Assembly: GCA_037176885.1 (NCBI GenBank)
Contig: JAWWNJ010000037.1
Span: 186,001-250,000 of the forward strand
Origin: Favolaschia claudopus
Lineage: Eukaryota; Basidiomycota; Agaricomycetes; Agaricales; Mycenaceae
Direction: 5' to 3'
Length of the DNA: 64,000 bases
Numbering within the stretch: position 1 is the first letter of the stretch; each line of letters opens with the position of its first letter. Position numbers and translations under genes: made by a program. The notes under the pieces were generated by a model, which worked only from the letters and a program-made list of their open reading frames with translations, did no database searches and was not told the origin of the DNA. Positions 57,534-64,000 of the stretch are shown in pieces.

Positions 57534-58496
57534 TCGGGTGCTTCTTGGTAAGATTTGGTCGTTCAAAGTCGTGGATATAGCAGACGTAGGAGAGAGGTCA
57601 AGAGTTCTTTTGACTCGAAAGAACAAAAGAGTAGTATCTTGATTGATGATCAGGACCACACAGCACGTTCTCGAGACAATAAGACAATTGGTAGTATTCT
57701 AGCAGGCTTGAGACCGCGATGCGGAAAATCACCGTAGAGGCGCTGGTTGTGGTGGTAGGGGTACGCGGTAAAAACTGTGGAGGCAGGAAGCAAGTGGCAC
57801 TGGCGGCAATTTCGCACGATCACCTGATCGTTCGTCTCTTGGTGTGTCCTTTTCATCTGTCCACCTGCAATCGTGGATTTCCTCCAATTCTTGGAAGTTC
57901 TGCTTGCCAGGAAGATTCGATCGTCTTCTGCCTGAGTTTGTTCATGATCATATCGTCAATTTCCCCGAATCTGTGTGTCATTTGGTTCCGGGGAAGCTCG
58001 CGGCGACGCATAGCAACCAGGCTCATGAGCTCACAGCGACCTGGTTCAAAATAAACCTTGACGTCTTCCGTCGAAGGACACTGAACCTAAAATTGCCCCC
58101 CCCCCCCCGCGTGGCTCACGTCCAGCCGCAGTTTGGCTACAGTTTAATTAACTCGAACTTCTGTTGCCTTTCTTCGAGATTCAATGAATTCTCGCCCATC
58201 GCCAAGTAATATCGCCCCCATCAACCACTTTGTCTTATCACGGCTGCCGGTAAGTTTATCCTACACCCCTGACCAGCCCTGACTTCAGTGGCCTTGGGGA
58301 AATTTTGGAAAAGTTCTGTCGAAACGGGTTGCTATGCACGCTGTGGGCAGAATCTCCGAGACCAGACCTTTCGTTTGCCGTCACGGTCAGGGTTGCTCTT
58401 AACCCCCACCTCAGTCTCCTCACCCACTTTCGAGTTCTCCTTCTTCTTCGCTTCTGAGCTGACTTTTGCAGTCGGCTGTTGAAGGGCGGGACCCAG
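57534..58496. other. Intergenic, no gene seen
   Basis: 963 bases between two divergent genes. Open frames up to 121 codons have no motifs. Contains the C13 homopolymer noted separately. Confidence 0.4.
58096..58108. repeat. C13 homopolymer
   Basis: Thirteen consecutive C on the plus strand; length may be uncertain from sequencing. Confidence 0.9.
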
Positions 58497-59834
58497 ATGG
58501 CTGCAGGACAGATCGCGATTAGCTATGGGTGCGTGCTTGAGCTCCTTTCATCTTTCTCTTGGACTAATCCTCCCTGCGCGTACAGCGTGCAAATCACCGC
58601 TTCGTGGTTCAACATGCTGCTCTACACGCTTGAAATCGTTATGTGTCTGCGTTACTTCCAGCGCAGCGCTTTTCGTCCTGTGCCTCACAAGATCGGTATC
58701 GGCGCCATGCTCTTGTTCGACACTATATGCACAATCGCCGTCGACGCGCAGGTCTTTGTGACGTTTTTGATTTTCATTGGGAAAGAGCCCCTGGAGAGCT
58801 TGAAAGTCCCGGCATCGCTCAGCATTTTCTTCACATACTGCACGGCGGTCATCGAGCAGCTTTTCTTGTGTCACCTTTACTTTATTCTGTGCGGTAACCT
58901 TGTGCATACACGACTTTCGATGCTGACCGGGAGGTTGTAGAACAAGGAAACGCTTCGTCAGCATTTTCCTGGCGGCTCTTGGATTGACCCATGCGAGTCT
59001 TTTCTAATTTATATCTTCCTTTCTCTGATCATGAATCATTCCAGCTAGGGATCACTTTCGGCGCTGCAACCTGGCTCGTTAAGGATCCCGCAAATCCGTT
59101 CATATACAAGCTCACTGCGTGCGTATCATAGTCTACTACATTTGTGATCCCGTTCGCTGCGTTGAGAGCCTGATCCCCAACAGAATCGGGGCCATTGCCT
59201 GCGTCGTAGTAGATTTATTAATCGCCCTCTGCTTGGGATACGAGTGGTTCAAGATACGAAGAAGCAGGAGTTCAAATTCTAACCTGCTTCGCCGCGTTTT
59301 CTTCCTCAGCATTACTTCGGGTGGAATTGTAGCCTCGACCACTTTGATCATGATGATTCTGTTCTTGAAGGGCAGCATCGGCGAGTGTATTCATCTGCGT
59401 CTGGCTCCGACGATTAACCCTCCTCTTTTAGGTTGGGACTTTCTCTTTTCTTGTCAAGGTCGTATATACGCCCTCTGTCTCCTGTTCAATTTTCTCTCTG
59501 GCTCTGGTTCCTCGTCGTCTTCTGGGGGAACATTCGATATCGAGCAGTTTCCCGCGCCCTTACCGACAGGGGAAAAACGCGGCTCAGCTTCTCTTCATTC
59601 GAATACCGTGCGTTTCCTCCCCTCAAATTTCAGCATTAATATAATCCTCTGCAGAGCGAAGATTTCTTGATAACCAAAGAACTTCCTCCGCTCCCTGACG
59701 CGCACAAACGTCAAAGATTCACACTGACCCACACATTCTCTCCTTCCGGGGTGGTCTGGAGCTTACAATCTGAAACCCCTCCTGTGCCGCCGACGCCTGT
59801 TAACGCTTCACAGAATCGCATTGAAGGTCGTTAA
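58497..59834 (+). CDS. Seven-helix membrane protein, DUF6534-like
   Basis: Start MAAGQIAISYG, then, after an intron, VQITASWFNMLLYTLEIVMC LRYF (helix), KIGIGAMLLFDTICTIAVDA, LSIFFTYCTAVIEQLFLCHL YFIL, FVSIFLAALGLTHLGITFGA, LIPNRIGAIACVVVDLLIAL CLGYEWFKIRRSR, LLRRVFFLSITSGGIVASTT LIMMILFL and GWDFLFSCQGRIYALCLLF. A Ser/Gly-rich cytosolic tail follows, ending ASQNRIEGR. The overall plan (helix 6 with LLRRVFFxxITSG, then GRIY) matches fungal DUF6534 multi-pass proteins, which are GPCR-like in layout. One intron (59381-59431) starts GCGAGT, a GC-AG intron. Ligand and function unknown. Confidence 0.72.
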
Positions 59835-60085
59835 CCCAGGGGCCAGTGGCGTTCAAGTGATGTTTTCAAGGACAGAACTTTTCTTCGTTTTTGTACACAC
59901 GTGTATCTCAGATCTGTTCGAGCTTGGCCTGAAGCTCAGTGTGTATGATAGTTAGTCAAATGTAAGCATTCGAGTGTCTCGATTTTTTAACGTGAACTTG
60001 GGAAGTTTGAACACAACATGCTGTCATATCGCCTTACTCATTGCAGTCCCGCGCTTGCCGCTTTCCCCGTTCATACCATACACCC

Positions 60086-60595
60086 ATGTCGCCGTCCAGC
60101 CAGCAGTTGCTCTTCGCAGCAGAGGTATTATTTCTCGACATGAGCTCAGACACACCCTCCAAAATCCTCGTCACTCATTTCTCCCCCAAAGAGGACATCA
60201 TCATCCAACACGCGCCAGCCCTATGCCCCGACCCCTACTCATCTCGTCTCACAGGGCGGAATGCCGTTCGCTCTTACTTCGACCTTCTAGAGACAAACTG
60301 GAAGAAATCCGAAGGCCAAATCCTCTCCCGAGCCGTGGTTGAACCTAATACCGTGGTGGTCAACGCGTGTGTCAAGTGGACATGGCGGACCAGTGGGCGT
60401 TCGTGGACGGAGGATTTTTTGTGCACGCTGGAATACGACGATAATCTCAAGGTGACTAGTATGATCATGGAGACGACTTCAGAGTCAGGGACGTGTGTGA
60501 TGCGGGCAATTGATGAGGATCCTTTGGAGGGCGGTGAACGACGAGAGGCCCCTGCGGTGCGTCTACTGACGTCGAGCTCTGAACTATATAGCTAA
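60086..60595 (+). CDS. NTF2-like (SnoaL-type) small protein
   Basis: Start MSPSSQQLLFAAEVLFLDMS. Pattern of an NTF2-like cone fold: ILVTHFSPKEDIIIQHAPAL, the family's LTGRNAVRSYFDLLETNW (GxxAVxxYFxLL), VVEPNTVVVNACVKWTWRTS, SWTEDFLCTLEYDDNLKVTS and MIMETTSESGTCVMRAI. No introns in the main part. A possible 3' intron starting GTGCGTCT (after EAPA) would end the protein at 60615 instead. The NTF2-like fold covers enzymes and binding proteins; none can be assigned. Confidence 0.68.
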   Translation: MSPSSQQLLFAAEVLFLDMSSDTPSKILVTHFSPKEDIIIQHAPALCPDPYSSRLTGRNAVRSYFDLLETNWKKSEGQILSRAVVEPNTVVVNACVKWTWRTSGRSWTEDFLCTLEYDDNLKVTSMIMETTSESGTCVMRAIDEDPLEGGERREAPAVRLLTSSSELYS

Positions 60596-60615
60596 TTGAT
60601 TTCTTCTGTCAGTGA

Positions 60616-60972
60616 GGAATGGGCTCGAGCGACATGCTACCCGCACAGACCAATGCGCGCTCATGTTCCCGCCGAGGGAGTGGGTCGCGACTCGCGGACG
60701 GCCTCTCCTATGTTTTTTCCCCTTCAAGCTCAGTGAGTTGGACATACCATGTGAATGGCTCTGAGGGCTAGGAAGTGGAACGGACTGATACAAAATTGGG
60801 AACATTATTTCGTCTTCGCGCGACGATCTCCCATCGCGGGCCAGAACTAAGGTGTACTATGTGGTTCCATGCTCATCCTACAGTATACAATAATCAAATT
60901 GACAGTCAAAGATAAAACAGACAAGATTGCAAGCAAAAGTGGACCAAGACAAAGTCTAATGATGGAAATTCA
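60616..60972. other. Convergent intergenic region
   Basis: About 360 bases between converging genes. No gene recognised. Confidence 0.35.
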
Positions 60973-61914
60973 CTACTGTTTATCCATCGCTAGCTTCCAC
61001 TGGACCGTAAAAACACAGAACGACTCTATCCCCTTCTCCCACTGGCTTGGTACCACCATCCCTGTACCTTGAGTGCGCAGCTCACCGCGCTTTCCCATTG
61101 GAAAGTTCCACTTGAGTGTCCTTTGCACCACATTCGAGAGTTCTTTGTTCCGGGAATTGAACGTCTCGAACTCGATCTTCAGCTCCTTCAGCTCTGGAAG
61201 CTTCTGAAAGCCTGTCCCCCAGCCATCCTTTGCCCATGGAATCACTTCCCCGCGCTCTGCACGAGCCACGTCCTCCATGTATTCCGGCAGATAGCCTCCA
61301 CGATGTGGATTGATGAAAAATGGATATTCATGCTCGTTCCACCACCAATCGCCCGCTCTTATCGTGATTTTAAGACGCTCGATAGACTTTGGGAGAACAT
61401 CGCTCGCACAGAGCCTTTCGAAGCTACTGTCCAGCCAGAACATCTGCGTGAAGAGATGGATTTCCGTGATGAATGACTGTTGCCATTGGGTGAGGCGCTT
61501 TCCGAAGTAGAGCTGCTCCTCCTCGATGCCGTGTATGTCGGGGAAGAGGTCGGCGAGGCCCGGGGGACCGCTGGGAGCGGCATGCCAGAAGACGTGCGAG
61601 GCAAGCTGCGGGGGAAGATGATACGTCTCGAGGTAGATGCGGCGGCATGTTCTCAGAAACGCGACGTCCATGGTACGAGGGCCAGCATGGCCGGGACGTT
61701 GGATATGCGCGGGGTATTCCCGAGAGGGGTCGGGCAGTGTGTATTCTGCGAGCATGGTAGGAAAGAGGATATTCCGGATTTCGGCGGGGATGATGAACAG
61801 CGGGGAGGACCCTTGAGGATTGACTTCAAGGGATCGCTCATGGATGGGAAGGCGTTCTTTGTAACGAGAACGAAACATGGGGCAAGGGAGGGCAGTCCTG
61901 GGGGTGATGCTCAA
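60973..61914 (-). CDS. 2EXR/DUF7730-like fungal protein
   Basis: Intronless, 313 residues. After a short basic N-terminus: LFIIPAEIRNILFPTMLAEY (the PAEIRNxIF box of 2EXR/DUF7730 proteins), AGPRTMDVAFLRTCRRIYLE TYHLP, then ASHVFWHAAPSG, LTQWQQSFITEIHLFTQMFW LD, IERLKITIRAGDWWWNEHE, LPELKELKIEFETFNSRNKE L and FCVFTVQWKLAM, ending DKQ. The family is very common in fungi and often stands near F-box-like proteins. Function unknown. ATGs at 61914 and 61878 are both possible starts. Confidence 0.8.
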   Translation of the reverse strand: MSITPRTALPCPMFRSRYKERLPIHERSLEVNPQGSSPLFIIPAEIRNILFPTMLAEYTLPDPSREYPAHIQRPGHAGPRTMDVAFLRTCRRIYLETYHLPPQLASHVFWHAAPSGPPGLADLFPDIHGIEEEQLYFGKRLTQWQQSFITEIHLFTQMFWLDSSFERLCASDVLPKSIERLKITIRAGDWWWNEHEYPFFINPHRGGYLPEYMEDVARAERGEVIPWAKDGWGTGFQKLPELKELKIEFETFNSRNKELSNVVQRTLKWNFPMGKRGELRTQGTGMVVPSQWEKGIESFCVFTVQWKLAMDKQ

Positions 61915-62633
61915 AGGTCAATCGATAGCAGCCAATGCGGGAGCGCTCAAGAAATTGAGCGCGCAGGGCCGCAGGCAGTGCGCGCCAGGCATCAGCACCG
62001 ATTCGGCACTGATCTAGACTGCCTGATTTGGTAATTGTGATGGTCCGTTCAACCGTTGAGTCACTTGAATTGGAGTCTGGCCGCCCATCTCATATCCGGG
62101 AGTTGCCTGATATGTTGTTGCTTAATTTTTGAAGGATGCTGAGGTAGCGCAGCCGGTCCAATTTTTAACCGACGCCGTGCCCAGAGAGGCTGAGCGACTC
62201 GGAGCCTGACTCTGAGTGGCCCGATTTACAAAGCAAGTGAAGAAACTACATCATCAGCTATCAAGCGAGGCCGGGTTGCATAAATGCCGGACATAAGCAA
62301 ATACGAGACGCAGCGATAATTATAAGTGGCTCAACCAACGGCTGAGCCAAGGTGTTATGCTAATCTCTTTTACTAACAAGTTGTATTTTGGTTGAACCGT
62401 GGGAAAACATAACTGAATCCCCCTTATTCCCCAGATTTCTCACTCTGAACGTCACCACCGCCACGTGGCTTGCACGACTCTCCTCCGCATCTCGGTGTCT
62501 CCTGGCTGTGGTAATTCGTTTAGGTGAGTATCTACCAGATGTTTCGAAACTATGGCTTCAGCCGAACTTCGTTGCTCAAATCTTGGTTCAAATTTCATAG
62601 GTTCCCCGAGCTGTTATCGCTCGAATCACTAAA
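61915..62633. other. Divergent intergenic region
   Basis: 719 bases between a minus-strand and a plus-strand gene; no gene recognised. The start region of the next gene was set from the splice-consistent ATG at 62634. Confidence 0.4.
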
Positions 62634-63758
62634 ATGGAAGAGAAGACGTTTGAGAGAGGGAGAGGTGCGTCTCCCGTCCTGTGATGCTACAATTCATGCG
62701 ACGAATTTCGGTCCAAGATGAAACATATTACTTTGACGATGGGGACTGCATGTTTCTGGTGGATGGTGTGCTTTTCAAGGTTTGGATCGACCCAGATATG
62801 CAAAATCGGAGGGAGTTGACTTCAGTCGCAGTTGCACAAAGCATTTCTGAACAGAGATCCGGAATCTATGTTTTTCGGAATGCTCAATATCCCACAGCCC
62901 AAGATCCTGGATGCTGAGCCCGTGAAGCTGACCGATGATTCCGCAGAAGAATTTCGTGCCCTTTGTTGGGTACTGTACGCACTGTGAGTCATACTATTTG
63001 ATAACACGTTTGGGTGACAAGTGTGCAAATCCATTCGTTTTAGCCCGGACGCCATCCACATTCAAGCAACAGCTAACGCGGAAATTCCGAAACTGCTGAA
63101 GATTGCCAAAATCTGCCATAAATACACGCTCGCTAAAATAGAGACTTGGGCGCTGGACATGTTGAAAATCCAGTGCAAACCAGCGGAAGGGTCGCCGGGT
63201 TGCCTGGCTGCCTGCAGCGAAGACCTTCTTGTGGAGATTATGACACGAGCTTTCGACGCAAATCATATTCCCCTCCGTCATATCATTGAAGAGACATGGC
63301 TGTCTCGCTTGGACGCCGGTGAAATTTCGTATCGAACTACATTGACTGCCGGAGAGATGCAGGGCTGGATCAAGTTCTCCACACGGGTTTATACTCGACT
63401 AAACAAAAAGCTATCGGGAACTCGACTTCCCACTGCGAATCCATTTTCTCATTTGGATCTTACGGACGGACAACTCCTACGCCTCCTTTCTGGATCTATG
63501 CTACTCTCCAATTTCTGGAGCCATTTTCGTCGAAACCTTCCTCGAGAAGACGAGTGCACAGATCATCCTTGGAATTGTCTGGCACCGTGGAATCGCCTAG
63601 CTTGGTCCGATAGTTCGGATATATGGGCTGGTCTGCACGCAGCCTACAAAGCCATCGGTACAGAACACAGGGATCGATGTACAGGACTATATATCAATCA
63701 GACACTCAGGACCTTCTCAGTAACACTAGTCGAGTCCTTTTTTGGACCGCAGTCGTAG
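62634..63758 (+). CDS. BTB/POZ domain protein (4)
   Basis: The clearest BTB of the four. Exon 1 (62634-62664) gives MEEKTFERGR; the intron 62665-62717 joins to DETYYFDDGDCMFLVDGVLF K. The next intron joins LHKAFLNRDPESMFFGMLNI, then VKLTDDSAEEFRALCWVLYA L and PDAIHIQ. After it come helical repeats: ILKIAKICHKYTLAKIETWA-like (LLKIAKICHKYTLAK), CLAACSEDLLVEIMTRAFDA, LDLTDGQLLRLLSGSMLLSN, and C-terminal DEC, HPWNCLAPWNRLAW. The protein ends VESFFGPQS. ATG at 62684 is an alternative start that would skip exon 1, but it is out of line with relatives. Basidiomycete-expanded family; function unknown. Confidence 0.8.
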
Positions 63759-64000
63759 GACCCATTACTCACTGAATCATGTATCAATCTGCTTAAAAGT
63801 ATAGCCAGACCAAAGACAATATTATGACTTCAGTGTTCTATAGTTGATTCTACGAATGCGGGCTGAACATTGGACGAGCATTGAGATCTCTCAAGAAGTA
63901 AACGCAGTGAACCGCTTGTTGAACCGAAATGTGGGTCATGGTGCCCGCGCCTTTGTAGAGAACACGCATGCATCTTCGACCATTGGTCATGCAGCATGAG

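Noticed and set aside
56451..57659. 402-codon open frame covering BTB copy 3
   Set aside because: It reads through two introns into Pro/His/Arg-rich nonsense; the spliced version recovers BTB motifs.
58096..58108. C13 run as a functional element
   Set aside because: A lone homopolymer in intergenic DNA with no partner signal; length may be a sequencing artefact.
1..64000. tRNA, rRNA, CRISPR or prophage features
   Set aside because: None could be recognised by eye; a tRNAscan/Infernal run would be needed to exclude small RNA genes.

Overview
The window is nuclear DNA from a filamentous basidiomycete, most likely a mushroom-forming Agaricomycete. The genes are split by many short introns (about 46-60 nt, mostly GT-AG, a few GC-AG). 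Intergenic gaps are small, both strands are used, and the recognisable families are typical of that group: IFI6/ISG12-like, DUF2235, GH27, PL14, secreted DUF1524 HNH nuclease, MYND, divergent BTB/POZ and 2EXR/DUF7730-like proteins. No species is claimed. Exon models were read by eye from splice signals and family conservation, so gene outer limits are firmer than individual splice sites.

Layout. 1-12.6 kb is mostly housekeeping: AMP deaminase (5' end outside the window), an IFI6-like membrane protein, a DUF2235 hydrolase, an alpha-galactosidase (minus strand), methylthioribulose-1-phosphate dehydratase and a MAP kinase kinase of the pheromone-pathway type. 12.6-15.7 kb is gene-poor and holds a 0.78 kb element with long terminal inverted repeats. 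15.7-23.6 kb is one very large gene of roughly 2,400 residues. It carries two copies of an unrecognised domain, Pro-rich linkers, and a tract of about 500 residues with leucine at every fourth position. 24.5-26.7 kb is a sulfite-oxidase-type molybdoenzyme. 27.0-28.4 kb is a non-autonomous DNA transposon with 21-bp terminal inverted repeats and a perfect 9-bp target-site duplication. 29.2-29.8 kb is a small Cys-rich protein.

30.6-44.9 kb is the most unusual part. A small 3-4-exon gene family (N-terminal membrane segment plus amphipathic helices, function unknown; called TM1-TM6 here) occurs six times between 31 and 53 kb. Five copies flank a core containing EBP2 (ribosome biogenesis) and an SVOP-like MFS transporter. 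The order is mirrored: SEN15-TM1-TM2-TM3 on the minus strand to the left, TM4-TM5-SEN15 on the plus strand to the right. Both copies of the tRNA-splicing endonuclease subunit SEN15 look intact and differ at about 11 of 118 residues. SEN15 promoter relics lie beside TM2 and TM3.

45-64 kb is accessory in character: a secreted HNH nuclease, a MYND-finger protein, a 2OG-Fe(II) oxygenase, a PL14-type lyase, TM6, four divergent BTB/POZ proteins, a 7-TM-like membrane protein, an NTF2-like protein and a 2EXR/DUF7730-like protein. No rRNA, tRNA or CRISPR array was recognised. The strongest candidates for undescribed biology are the TM family with its mirrored SEN15 duplication, and the two-domain leucine-tetrad giant protein.
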